Assembly: GCF_014647515.1 (NCBI RefSeq)
Contig: NZ_BMPI01000016.1
Coordinates: 1 to 37,115 of the forward strand
Length of the DNA: 37,115 bases
Direction: 5' to 3'
Source of the DNA: Dactylosporangium sucinum
GTDB lineage: Bacteria; Actinomycetota; Actinomycetes; Mycobacteriales; Micromonosporaceae
Shown: one piece after another, positions 11,383 through 19,380 of the stretch
Layout of the letters: each line of letters starts with the position of its first letter
Position numbering within the stretch: position 1 is the first letter of the stretch
Program-made: the position numbers and the translations under genes
Notes under the pieces: model-generated
What the model was told of the DNA's origin: nothing
Seen by the model: only the letters and a program-made list of their open reading frames with translations
Databases searched by the model: none

Positions 11383-11408
11383 CGACCCTCCAGTAGGGGG
11401 AGAGTCAA
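11378..11408 (-). promoter_or_regulatory. MerR-type operator/promoter
   Basis: A 23-bp dyad at 11384-11406 has arms GACCCTCC and GGAGAGTC (7 of 8 pairs) around 7 bp, the form of classical MerR operators. On the minus strand it is flanked by TTGACT (11403-11408) and GATGCT (11378-11383), giving the 19-bp spacer typical of MerR-activated promoters. The first base transcribed would be near 11370. Confidence 0.65.
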
Positions 11409-11416
11409 CGAGCCGC

Positions 11417-11422
11417 TACCTT
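11417..11422 (+). promoter_or_regulatory. -10 element for leaderless small membrane protein gene
   Basis: TACCTT ends six bases before GTG 11429, the spacing expected when transcription begins on the start codon. No good -35 is seen at 17-18 bp; the MerR dyad lies about 11 bp upstream and could influence this promoter. Confidence 0.45.
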
Positions 11423-11428
11423 GCGCTG

Positions 11429-11776
11429 GTGGAACCGTTGCGGCTCATCCTCCTCTTCGCCCACCTGATCGGGTTCGCGCTGCTGCTCGGCGGCGCCGTC
11501 ACGCAGTACCTCGCGAAACCCCTCCGCATCAACAGCGCCATGGTCTGGGGTGCCGGGATCCAGGTCCTGACCGGCCTCGGGCTCGCCGCTCCGCTGCGGG
11601 GCGGCGGCGACGCCGAGCCCGATCCGGCCAAGCTGGCCGTCAAGGGCGTCATCGGGATCATGATCTTCGTCATGGCCTTCTTCTCGCGCAAACGGGACGT
11701 GCTCAACTCGGGGCACTTCCTCGCATTGGCCGGGTTAACGCTGGTTAACGCCGCCGTTGCGGTCTTTTGGAGGTAA
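11429..11776 (+). CDS. Small integral membrane protein of unknown function
   Basis: The 115-residue product has four hydrophobic segments: LRLILLFAHLIGFALLLGGAV, MVWGAGIQVLTGLGLA, GVIGIMIFVMAFF and FLALAGLTLVNAAVAVFW. A short hydrophilic loop containing GGGDAEPDPAK and a Lys/Arg patch lie between helices 2 and 4. I do not recognise a named family. The start is GTG 11429, chosen because TACCTT lies six bases upstream and because the upstream extension would run through the MerR operator. It is divergent from the merR gene and may be regulated by it. Confidence 0.7.
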   Translation: MEPLRLILLFAHLIGFALLLGGAVTQYLAKPLRINSAMVWGAGIQVLTGLGLAAPLRGGGDAEPDPAKLAVKGVIGIMIFVMAFFSRKRDVLNSGHFLALAGLTLVNAAVAVFWR

Positions 11777-11950
11777 ACCGCGTGTTACAAGATCGATCTC
11801 AGTAGGTCCAAGCGACTGCTGGCACGTCACGGCCCTATAACGCACTCCTCCCAACCGTGCAGCAAATGGCAGAACTGTCGGTGGGAGGGCGTACGCTCCC
11901 GCCGTTGGGTTTCACCGCGTTGGGGCGGTGCATTGGGAAGGGAGACCGTC
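11777..11950 (+). promoter_or_regulatory. Upstream region of the nucleoside operon
   Basis: This 174-bp gap must carry the promoter of the nucleoside transport operon. It contains a perfect 10-bp palindrome AGATCGATCT (11790-11799), a -10-like TATAAC (11836-11841) without a clear -35, and a G/C-rich dyad with arms GGGAG and CTCCC around GCGTACG (11883-11900). The palindromes are possible repressor sites; no known nucleoside-repressor consensus was recognised. Confidence 0.3.
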
Positions 11951-13024
11951 TTGCGCCGAGTGCGTGGGATGAAGGTTCTCGCGGCCGCCGCGGTGGCGTT
12001 TGTCGCGTTGGGCACGGCCGCTTGCGGCGACGACAGCGACACGGGGACGAGTGGCGACAGCAGCGCGCCCGCCAAGAAGAACGTCAAGGTCGGCCTCGCC
12101 TTCGACATCGGCGGCCGGGGTGACAAGTCCTTCAACGACTCCGCCGCCGCCGGTCTCGACCGGGTCAAGAGCGAGCTCAACCTGGACGTCAAGGACCTCG
12201 CCGCCGTTGCCGGCGAGAGCGAGAACGACAAGTACTCGCGGCTGAAGCTGCTCTGCCAGAGCGGCTACAACCCGGTCATCGCGGTCGGCTTCGTCTACGA
12301 CGGTGCCGACGCCAAGAACGGCCCGCTCGCCCGCGCCGCGAAGGACTGCCCGAACACGAAGTTCGCCATCGTCGACGGCGGCACGACCGCCGACAACGTG
12401 GCCGACCTGGTGTTCGCCGAGGAGCAGGGCTCCTTCCTGGTCGGCGCCGCGGCGGCCCTCAAGACGAAGTCCGGCACGGTCGGCTTCATCGGTGGCTGCC
12501 AGGTCGACCTGATCAAGAAGTTCGAGGCGGGCTTCACGGCCGGCGCGAAGGCCGCCAAGGCCGACGTCAAGGTCCTGACCAACTACCTGTCGACCCCGGC
12601 CGAGGCCTGCAAGGGCTTCAACGACCCGACCGGTGGCAACACGGCCGCCAGCGGTATGTATGACCAGGGTGCGGACGTCATCTACGCGGCCGCCGGCGGC
12701 TCCGGCACCGGCGTCTTCGAGGCCGCCAAGGCCAAGAGCAAGCTGGCCATCGGCGTCGACTCCGACCAGTACAACACCGTGACCGACGCGGGCCTCAAGC
12801 CGGTCATCATGACCTCGATGCTCAAGCGGGTCGACAACGCGGTCTTCAACTTCGTCAAGGACTTCGCCGAGGACAAGTTCAAGGCCGGCCCGACCGTCTT
12901 CGACCTCAAGGCCGACGGCGTCGGCTACGCCACCTCCGGTGGCCAGGTCGACGACATCAAGGACAAGCTGGACGCCTTCAAGGCCGACATCGTGTCCGGC
13001 AAGATCACGGTGCCGACCAAGTAG
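11951..13024 (+). CDS. Bmp-family nucleoside-binding lipoprotein of an ABC importer
   Basis: The extracellular substrate-binding component captures nucleosides and delivers them to the permeases encoded downstream. The 357-residue precursor has a basic N-terminus, a hydrophobic stretch VLAAAAVAFVALGTAAC and Cys25 as the lipidated residue, followed by a Gly/Ser/Asp linker. The mature part shows Bmp (PnrA/Med) family features: VGLAFDIGGRGDKSFNDSAAAG, NPVIAVGFVYDGA and GVDSDQYNT. The start is TTG 11951, with GGAG six bases upstream; ATG 11969 lacks a site but would still leave a signal peptide. It is the first gene of the operon, and a strong hairpin separates it from the ATPase gene. Confidence 0.92.
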   Translation: MRRVRGMKVLAAAAVAFVALGTAACGDDSDTGTSGDSSAPAKKNVKVGLAFDIGGRGDKSFNDSAAAGLDRVKSELNLDVKDLAAVAGESENDKYSRLKLLCQSGYNPVIAVGFVYDGADAKNGPLARAAKDCPNTKFAIVDGGTTADNVADLVFAEEQGSFLVGAAAALKTKSGTVGFIGGCQVDLIKKFEAGFTAGAKAAKADVKVLTNYLSTPAEACKGFNDPTGGNTAASGMYDQGADVIYAAAGGSGTGVFEAAKAKSKLAIGVDSDQYNTVTDAGLKPVIMTSMLKRVDNAVFNFVKDFAEDKFKAGPTVFDLKADGVGYATSGGQVDDIKDKLDAFKADIVSGKITVPTK

Positions 13025-13041
13025 TAGTAGACATCCGGTGT

Positions 13042-13074
13042 CTGGCGGGGGACTGTGATCCGGTCCCCCGCCAG
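13042..13074 (+). terminator. Intra-operon hairpin after the binding-protein gene
   Basis: A perfect 12-bp stem (CTGGCGGGGGAC at 13042-13053, complement at 13063-13074) encloses a 9-nt loop in the 70-bp gap between the lipoprotein and ATPase genes. There is no T-run after it. It probably acts as a partial terminator or 3'-end stabiliser that lets the binding protein be made in excess. Confidence 0.75.
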
Positions 13075-13094
13075 CACGTGTTAGGAGCCTCTGG

Positions 13095-14615
13095 ATGACC
13101 GCGGAACCACCCGCCGTCGAGCTCAAGGGGATCACCAAAAGGTTCCCCGGCGTAGTGGCGAACTCCGACGTCAACCTCACCGTCCGGAAGGGCACGATCC
13201 ACGCGATCGTCGGTGAGAACGGTGCCGGCAAGTCGACCCTGATGAAGATCCTCTACGGCATGCAGCCGCCGGACGAGGGCGAGATCGTGATCGAGGGCAA
13301 GTCGGTGCGCTTCTCGTCGCCCCAGGGCGCGATCGAGGCCGGCATCGGCATGGTCCACCAGCACTTCATGCTCGCCGACAACTTCACCGTCACGGAGAAC
13401 GTGGTCCTGGGCGCGGAGAAGCTGCACGGCATCGGCGGGCAGGCGAGGGACAAGATCCGGGAGATCTCCCAGCGGTATGGGCTGGGGGTCGATCCCGAGG
13501 AGCTGGTCGAGGACCTGGGCGTCGGCGACCGCCAGCGGGTCGAGATCCTCAAGGTGCTCTACCGCGGGGCGCGCATCCTCATCCTCGACGAGCCGACCGC
13601 GGTCCTCGTGCCGCAGGAGGTCGACGAGCTCTTCGGCAACCTGCGCGACCTCATCCGCGAGGGCCTGACCGTCCTGTTCATCTCGCACAAGCTCGACGAG
13701 GTGCGGGCCGTCGCCGACGACATCACCGTCATCCGGCGCGGCACCACGGTCGCCTCGGTCAAGCCGGCCGACGTGACCGCCCGCCAGCTGGCCACGCTCA
13801 TGGTCGGCAGCGAGCTGCCCAGCCCGGAGGCCCGCGAGTCGACCGTCACCGACGTCCCGGCGCTGGTCGTCGAGGGGCTCACCGTGCTCGGCCCGGACGG
13901 CCGGCCGGTCGTCTCCGGCGCGACCTTCACGATCCACCGGGGCGAGGTCGTCGGCATCGCCGGCGTCGAGGGCAACGGCCAGGCCGAGCTCGCCGAGGCC
14001 ATCATGGGCATGCGGCCGGCCACCGGCACCATCCGGCTCGGCGACACCGACGTGTCCGGCTGGAGCACCCGGCGGCGGCGCGAGGCCGGCATCGGCTACA
14101 TCCCGGAGGACCGGCACCGGCAGGGCCTGCTGCTCGACGCGTCGCTGTGGGAGAACCGCATCCTCGGCCACCAGACCGAGAGGCCCAACGCCCGCGGCTT
14201 CCTCATCGACGTCGGCGGGGCGCGGCGCGACACGACCCGGATCGTGGCCGAATACGACGTGCGCACCCCCAGCATCGACGTCGCCGCGGTGGCGCTGTCC
14301 GGCGGCAACCAGCAGAAGCTCATCGTCGGCCGGGAGATGAGCCACGCGCCCAAGGTGCTCATCGCCGCCCACCCGACCCGCGGGGTCGACGTCGGCGCCC
14401 AGGCCGCGATCTGGGACCACATCCGCAACGCGCGCATCGCCGGCATGGGCGTGCTGCTCGTCTCGGCCGACCTCGACGAGCTCATCGGCCTGTCCGACTC
14501 GCTCAAGGTGATCTACGGCGGCCGGCTGGTGGCCGACGCCGACCCGGCGACCGTCACCCCCGAGCAGCTCGGGACCGCCATGACCGGCGCCGGAGAGCAG
14601 GAGGCCACGGCATGA
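13095..14615 (+). CDS. Nucleoside ABC importer ATP-binding protein, two-cassette type
   Basis: The 506-residue protein holds two ABC domains and energises nucleoside import. Cassette 1 (about 8-245) has Walker A GENGAGKST, the signature-like LGVGDRQRVEILK and Walker B ILILDEPTAVL. Cassette 2 (about 255-500) has a degenerate Walker A (GVEGNGQAEL, without GKS) with a good LSGGNQQK signature and VLIAAHPTRGVD as Walker B. One canonical and one degenerate ATP site is usual for this NupA/RbsA-like class. ATG 13095 has AGGAG seven bases upstream. The stop overlaps the next ATG (ATGA, 14612-14615). Confidence 0.93.
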   Translation: MTAEPPAVELKGITKRFPGVVANSDVNLTVRKGTIHAIVGENGAGKSTLMKILYGMQPPDEGEIVIEGKSVRFSSPQGAIEAGIGMVHQHFMLADNFTVTENVVLGAEKLHGIGGQARDKIREISQRYGLGVDPEELVEDLGVGDRQRVEILKVLYRGARILILDEPTAVLVPQEVDELFGNLRDLIREGLTVLFISHKLDEVRAVADDITVIRRGTTVASVKPADVTARQLATLMVGSELPSPEARESTVTDVPALVVEGLTVLGPDGRPVVSGATFTIHRGEVVGIAGVEGNGQAELAEAIMGMRPATGTIRLGDTDVSGWSTRRRREAGIGYIPEDRHRQGLLLDASLWENRILGHQTERPNARGFLIDVGGARRDTTRIVAEYDVRTPSIDVAAVALSGGNQQKLIVGREMSHAPKVLIAAHPTRGVDVGAQAAIWDHIRNARIAGMGVLLVSADLDELIGLSDSLKVIYGGRLVADADPATVTPEQLGTAMTGAGEQEATA

Positions 14616-15754
14616 CCGTCCGCCGGATCGACCTCGGCAAGCTGCTGCCGCAGCTCATCGCGCCGGTCGCGGCGCTGGCCCTCGCGGCGGCCATCTCGTC
14701 GATCGCGCTGCTGATCAGCGACAAGGACCCGATCAACGCCTTCAAGCAGATGTACGACTTCGGCCTCACGCCGGACTCCCAGGTGGAGATCCTGAACAAG
14801 GCCAGCGAGTTCTACATCGCCGCGGTCGCGGTCGCCATCGGCTTCAAGATGGGCCTGTTCAACATCGGCGTCGAGGGCCAGTCGAAGGTCGGCGCCTTCT
14901 TCGCCGGCGCCCTGGCCAGCGCCTCGTTCATGAGCTGGATGCCCGGCCCGCTGCGGATCGTGCTGATCATCGTCGTGGCGATGATCGTCGGCGCGCTGTG
15001 GGCGCTCATCGCGGCCCTGCTCAAGACCCAGCGCGGGGTCAGCGAGGTCATCTCGACCCTGATGCTCAACGCCATCGGCGGCCTCGTCGTCACCTGGCTG
15101 CTCAACGAGCACTGGGGCGTGCAGGAGCCGGGCGCGCAGATCAAGACCACCGGCATCCTGCCGGAGAACTCCTGGATGCCCGGCCTGCCGATCGTCTCCG
15201 GCACCGACCAGAAGGTCCTCGGCTTCCTGGTCATCGCGGTCGTCCTCGGCGTCGTGTACTGGTTCGGCATCGGCCGCACCCGGTTCGGCTTCGACCTGCG
15301 GGCCACCGGCTACAACCCGAGCGCGGCCGTGGCCAGCGGCGTCGACGCCAAGCGCATGGTCATCACCGCGATGCTGATCTCCGGCGCCATCGCCGGCCTG
15401 GTCAACCTGCCCCGCATGCTCGGCGAGAGCCACACCTACACCGAGGGCTTCGGCGGCATCGGCTTCACCGGCATCGCGGTCGCCCTGCTCGGCCGCAACC
15501 ACCCGGTCGGCATGGCGCTCGGCGCGCTGCTGTGGGGCTTCCTCGGGCGCTCCCAGCTGATCCTCGACCTGGAGGGCATCCCGAAGGAGATCGTCCTGAT
15601 CATGCAGGGCGTCGCGGTGCTCTCCGTCGTCATCGCCTACGAGCTCGCCGCCCGCATCGGCCGGCGCGCGCAGCAGAAACGGGTCGGCGTCGCGACCGCG
15701 GCCCCGGCTGGCTCGGCACCGCTTGCCCCGACCGCCGCCGAGGAGTCGAAGTGA
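14612..15754 (+). CDS. Nucleoside ABC importer permease 1
   Basis: This 380-residue integral membrane protein of the branched-chain-type permease family (BPD_transp_2) has about nine to ten helices, starting at LLPQLIAPVAALALAAAISSIALL. The segment KMGLFNIGVEGQ carries the NIGxEGQ motif of Bmp-linked nucleoside permeases, and the GFGGIGFTGIAVALLGRNHPVGM block matches the family's conserved C-terminal half. It pairs with the permease encoded next. ATG 14612 has AGGAGG eight bases upstream and overlaps the ATPase stop. The C-terminal tail after YELAARIGRR is Ala/Pro-rich and cytoplasmic. Confidence 0.92.
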   Translation: MTVRRIDLGKLLPQLIAPVAALALAAAISSIALLISDKDPINAFKQMYDFGLTPDSQVEILNKASEFYIAAVAVAIGFKMGLFNIGVEGQSKVGAFFAGALASASFMSWMPGPLRIVLIIVVAMIVGALWALIAALLKTQRGVSEVISTLMLNAIGGLVVTWLLNEHWGVQEPGAQIKTTGILPENSWMPGLPIVSGTDQKVLGFLVIAVVLGVVYWFGIGRTRFGFDLRATGYNPSAAVASGVDAKRMVITAMLISGAIAGLVNLPRMLGESHTYTEGFGGIGFTGIAVALLGRNHPVGMALGALLWGFLGRSQLILDLEGIPKEIVLIMQGVAVLSVVIAYELAARIGRRAQQKRVGVATAAPAGSAPLAPTAAEESK

Positions 15755-17010
15755 CCGCCGACACGATGCTCTCGACCGCGCCGGCGGCCCCCGCCGGCAA
15801 GCCGAAGACGCGGCGGATGAGCACGCCGAAGATCCTGCTCATCATCTCCGGCGTGCTGATCGGCCTGTCCCTGGTCCACTGGCTCACCGGCGCCGACGAC
15901 GTCACCTCGCAGGGCGCGATCCAGGCCGCCCTGCAGGCCGCGATCCCGCTCGGGCTGGCCGGCCTCGGCGGGCTGTGGTCCGAGCGGGCCGGCGTGGTCA
16001 ACATCGGCCTTGAGGGCCAGCTCATCCTGGGCACCTGGTTCGGCGCCTGGGGCAGCATCGAGTTCGGGCCGTGGGTCGGGCTGCTGCTCGGCGTCCTCGG
16101 CGGCGCGGTCGGCGGGCTGGTGCACGCGGTCGCGACCGTCACGTTCGGCGTCGACCACATCATCTCCGGTGTGGCGATGACGATCCTGGCGCCCGGGCTC
16201 GCGCGGTACCTCTCCTTCCTTGCGTGGAGCGACACGCCCGGCGCCGGTGCGACCCAGTCGCCGACCGCCCAGCGGTTGCCGCGCGTGTCGGTGCCGTTCG
16301 TCGACGACCTGGCCGGGCTCGAGCGCAAGCAGTGGTTCCTGCTCAGCGACGTCGCCGGCGTGCTGCGCGGCCTGCTGGTCGACGTGTCGATCGTGACGAT
16401 CCTCGCGGTGCTGCTGATCCCGCTGAGCTGGTGGCTGCTGTGGCGCACCTCGTTCGGCCTGCGGGTGCGGTCCGTCGGCGAGGATCCGCACGCCGCCGAG
16501 AGCCTCGGCATCAACGTGTACCTCTACAAGTACTACGGCGTGATCATCTCCGGCGCGATGGCCGGCCTCGGCGGCGTGTTTCTGTCGACGGTCAGCTCCG
16601 CGATCTACCGCGAGGGCCAGACGGGTGGCCGCGGCTACATCGGCCTCGCCGCCATGATCTTCGGCAACTGGCGGCCGGGCGGCCTGGCGCTGGGCGCGTC
16701 GCTGTTCGGCTACACCGACGCGCTGCAGCTGCGGCGGGGCAGCGAGTCCGTGCACGCCCTGCTCATCCTCGTCGGGGCGCTGCTGCTCGCGCTCGCCGTG
16801 TGGGAGTTCCGCCGCCGCAACCGTGTGGTGGCCATCTCTTCGGCCGTGCTGGGCGTCCTGTCCTACGTATTGTTCTTCTCGGTGGACAAGATCCCGACGG
16901 CTCTCGTGCAGGCCGCGCCCTACATCACGGTCCTCGTGGTGCTGGCGCTCGCCGCACAGCGGCTCCGACCGCCGGCCGCGGACGGCAAGCCGTACAGACG
17001 CGGAGGATGA
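15751..17010 (+). CDS. Nucleoside ABC importer permease 2
   Basis: The second permease, 419 residues, has a cytoplasmic Ala/Pro-rich start and about ten helices beginning at PKILLIISGVLIGLSLVHWL. It contains NIGLEGQLILGTW, the counterpart of NIGVEGQ in permease 1, and GRGYIGLAAMIFGNWRPGG, the conserved loop of this subunit type. Two extra C-terminal helices (VVAISSAVLGVLSYVLFF and APYITVLVVLALAA) follow the core. GTG 15751 overlaps the previous stop as GTGA and has GGAG five bases upstream. The 3' end overlaps the beginning of the cytidine deaminase frame. Confidence 0.92.
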   Translation: MTADTMLSTAPAAPAGKPKTRRMSTPKILLIISGVLIGLSLVHWLTGADDVTSQGAIQAALQAAIPLGLAGLGGLWSERAGVVNIGLEGQLILGTWFGAWGSIEFGPWVGLLLGVLGGAVGGLVHAVATVTFGVDHIISGVAMTILAPGLARYLSFLAWSDTPGAGATQSPTAQRLPRVSVPFVDDLAGLERKQWFLLSDVAGVLRGLLVDVSIVTILAVLLIPLSWWLLWRTSFGLRVRSVGEDPHAAESLGINVYLYKYYGVIISGAMAGLGGVFLSTVSSAIYREGQTGGRGYIGLAAMIFGNWRPGGLALGASLFGYTDALQLRRGSESVHALLILVGALLLALAVWEFRRRNRVVAISSAVLGVLSYVLFFSVDKIPTALVQAAPYITVLVVLALAAQRLRPPAADGKPYRRGG

Positions 17011-17015
17011 CGAAC

Positions 17016-17726
17016 GTGGATGTGGACTGGGTCGCGCTGCGCCGCGCGGCCGGCACGGCGATGGAGCGCGCCTACGCGCCGTACTCGAAGTTCCCGGTCG
17101 GCGCGGCGGCGCTCGTCGACGACGGCCGGGTCGTCGTGGGCTGCAACGTGGAGAACGCGTCGTACGGGCTGGGCCTCTGCGCCGAGTGCGGGCTGGTCTC
17201 CAGCCTGCAGGTGACCGGCGGCGGCCGGCTCGTCGCGCTGGCCTGCGTCGACGCCGACGGGCGCCCGCTCATGCCGTGCGGGCGCTGCCGCCAGCTGCTG
17301 TGGGAGCACGGCGGCCCGACGCTGCTCGTCGACCACGCGGGCGGCCCGGTGCCGATGTCACAGCTGCTGCCGTTCGCGTTCGACGACACCGACCTGGCGC
17401 GCATCGCCGCCGAGCGGGACCGCCAGCCGACGGTCCCGGCGGCGCTCGCGCTCAAGGTGGGCAGCGGCACCGTCTTCGTCCACCCCGACGTCGCCGACGG
17501 CCGCCAGGTCTGGACGGCGTACTGGGAGCGCTCGTCGGGCACCGGCGACGACGAGCCGGCGGGCATCCTGGAGGAGGGCCCGTCCTGGGACACCGCCGCC
17601 GAGGGCGTCAACTGGGGCCGGATCCGCACCCCGCGCGTCGTCGTGGTCGACGCGCAGGGCACCGCGAGCTGGGCCGGGGACACCCCCCGGCCGGTCGGCA
17701 TCGAACAGGACTGGAGCGCGCCATGA
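17016..17726 (+). CDS. cdd: Cytidine deaminase with an extra C-terminal domain
   Basis: Cdd hydrolyses cytidine and deoxycytidine to uridine and deoxyuridine. Residues 1-125 form the standard domain: YAPYSKFPVGAA, NVENASYGLGLCAEC with zinc ligand Cys55 and catalytic Glu57, and PCGRC with ligands Cys88 and Cys91, as in the small tetrameric enzymes. Those enzymes end near residue 130; here about 110 more residues follow, with VFVHPDVADGRQVWTAYWE and TPRVVVVDAQGTASW, which I cannot assign. I chose GTG 17016, nine bases after GGAGG. ATG 17007 is in frame but directly abuts that GGAGG. The gene overlaps deoA by ATGA, so uridine production and phosphorolysis are coupled. Confidence 0.9.
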   Translation: MDVDWVALRRAAGTAMERAYAPYSKFPVGAAALVDDGRVVVGCNVENASYGLGLCAECGLVSSLQVTGGGRLVALACVDADGRPLMPCGRCRQLLWEHGGPTLLVDHAGGPVPMSQLLPFAFDDTDLARIAAERDRQPTVPAALALKVGSGTVFVHPDVADGRQVWTAYWERSSGTGDDEPAGILEEGPSWDTAAEGVNWGRIRTPRVVVVDAQGTASWAGDTPRPVGIEQDWSAP

Positions 17727-19000
17727 GCTTCGCGGCCGTCGACATCATCCGCACCAAACGGGACAAAGGCGTCCTCAGCGACGCGCAGATCGACTGGGTG
17801 GTCGACGCCTACACGCGGGGCGTCGTCGCCGACGAGCAGATGTCGGCCCTGGCCATGGCCATCCTGCTCAACGGCATGACGCCCGGGGAGATCGCCCGCT
17901 GGACCGCCGCCATGATCGCGTCGGGCGAGCGGCTGGACCTGTCGAAGGTCGGCCGCCCGACCGTCGACAAGCACTCCACCGGCGGCGTCGGCGACAAGAT
18001 CACTCTGCCGCTGACGCCTCTCGTGGCTGCGCTCGGTGCCGCGGTGCCGCAGCTGTCCGGCCGCGGCCTCGGCCACACCGGCGGCACGCTGGACAAGCTG
18101 GAGGCGATCCCCGGCTTCGGCACCAAGCTGACGAACGAGCAGTTCACCGAGCAGCTGCGCACGGTCGGCGCGGCCATCTGCGCCGCGGGGGAGGGCCTGG
18201 CGCCGGCCGACCGCAAGCTGTACGCGCTGCGCGACGTCACCGGCACCGTCGAGGCGATCCCGCTCATCGCCAGCTCGATCATGAGTAAGAAGATCGCCGA
18301 GGGCACCGGCGCGCTCGTCCTCGACGTGAAGTTCGGCTCGGGCGCCTTCATGCGCGACGTCGCCGACGCCCGCGAGCTCGCCCGCACGATGGTCGAGCTG
18401 GGCAAGGCCCACGGCGTCACCACGGTCGCCCTGCTCACCGACATGGACGTGCCGCTCGGCCGCGCGGTCGGGCACTCCGTCGAGGTCGAGGAGTCGCTGG
18501 AGGTGCTCGCCGGCGGCGGTCCGGCCGACGTGGTCGAGCTGACCCTCGCCCTGGCCCGGGAGATGCTCGACGCGGCCGGGCTCCGCGACGCCGACCCGCA
18601 GGCCGCGCTGGCCGACGGCCGCGCGATGGACGCGTGGCGGGCCATGGTCCGCGCGCAGGGCGGCGACCCCGAGGCGCCGCTGCCCGTCGCGGGCGAGGTG
18701 GAGCAGATCACCGCCGACCGCGACGGCTACCTGGCCGGCCTCGACGCCTACGCCGTCGGCGTGGCCGCCTGGCGCCTCGGCGCCGGTCGCGCCCGCAAGG
18801 AGGACCCGGTCAGCGCCTCGGCCGGCATCATCCTGCACCGCAAGCCCGGCGCGGCGGTCCGCGCCGGTGATGTGATCATGGAACTGCGCGCCGAGGACGC
18901 GGCGCGCCTCCCGGCCGCCCTGGAGGTGGCCCGGGGCGCGGTGATGATCGCCGACGCCCCGCCCGGTCCGCGCAAGCTCATCCTGGACAGGATCTCCTGA
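17723..19000 (+). CDS. deoA: Thymidine/pyrimidine-nucleoside phosphorylase
   Basis: The enzyme splits thymidine, deoxyuridine or uridine with phosphate to the base and (deoxy)ribose-1-phosphate in the cytoplasm. The 425-residue length is normal. It carries the family signature SGRGLGHTGGTLDKLEAIPG, the phosphate-binding KHSTGGVGDK, KFGSGAFM and the C-terminal domain ending GDVIMELRAEDAARLPAALE. ATG 17723 overlaps the cdd stop and has GGAG six bases upstream. Released uracil can be used by Upp (35152), and deoxyribose phosphate by DeoC (34191) after isomerisation, for which no phosphopentomutase gene is seen here. Confidence 0.93.
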   Translation: MSFAAVDIIRTKRDKGVLSDAQIDWVVDAYTRGVVADEQMSALAMAILLNGMTPGEIARWTAAMIASGERLDLSKVGRPTVDKHSTGGVGDKITLPLTPLVAALGAAVPQLSGRGLGHTGGTLDKLEAIPGFGTKLTNEQFTEQLRTVGAAICAAGEGLAPADRKLYALRDVTGTVEAIPLIASSIMSKKIAEGTGALVLDVKFGSGAFMRDVADARELARTMVELGKAHGVTTVALLTDMDVPLGRAVGHSVEVEESLEVLAGGGPADVVELTLALAREMLDAAGLRDADPQAALADGRAMDAWRAMVRAQGGDPEAPLPVAGEVEQITADRDGYLAGLDAYAVGVAAWRLGAGRARKEDPVSASAGIILHRKPGAAVRAGDVIMELRAEDAARLPAALEVARGAVMIADAPPGPRKLILDRIS

Positions 19001-19359
19001 TGCCCGAGCTCATCAAGGCCCCGACGCAGATTCCCGTGCCCGGCGGCAAGGTGATCGACGAGTACGTCGGCCGCGTCAACTCCGGCGAGAGCGCCGTGTC
19101 GATCGCCAAGATGATCGCCCCGGGCGGCTGGACCGAGCCCTTCCAGACCCCTTCGTTCGACGAGTTCACGGTGGTACTGCGGGGCACGGTCCGCGTCGAG
19201 CACGACGGCGGGTTCACCGACGTGTCCGCCGGACAGGCGATCGTGACCCGGGCCGGGGAGCGGATCCGGTACACGACGCCCACCGGCGAGGGCGCCGAGT
19301 ACGTGGCGATCTGTCTCCCCGCTTTCGGCCCTGACCTGGCCAATAGGGACTCTGACTGA
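19000..19359 (+). CDS. Cupin-fold protein lacking metal-binding histidines
   Basis: A 119-residue single-domain beta-barrel protein of the cupin superfamily. The pattern of Gly/Pro turns fits cupin motif 1 (APGGWTEPF....FDEFTVVLRGTV) and motif 2 (AGQAIVTRAGERIRY). The two histidines of the HxH motif and the motif-2 histidine are replaced, leaving only the glutamate of motif 1, so ordinary metal-dependent catalysis is unlikely and a binding or isomerase-like role is possible. Its ATG shares the last base of the deoA stop (TGATG), so it belongs to the nucleoside operon and closes it. No terminator hairpin is visible directly after it. Confidence 0.78.
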   Translation: MPELIKAPTQIPVPGGKVIDEYVGRVNSGESAVSIAKMIAPGGWTEPFQTPSFDEFTVVLRGTVRVEHDGGFTDVSAGQAIVTRAGERIRYTTPTGEGAEYVAICLPAFGPDLANRDSD

Positions 19360-19368
19360 TCCACGGGT

Positions 19369-19374
19369 TACAGT
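19369..19374 (+). promoter_or_regulatory. -10 element for leaderless DUF4272 gene
   Basis: TACAGT ends six bases before GTG 19381, the leaderless spacing. It lies in the 21-bp gap after the cupin stop and gives the next gene its own transcript. No convincing -35 was found. Confidence 0.5.
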
Positions 19375-19380
19375 GCGCGG

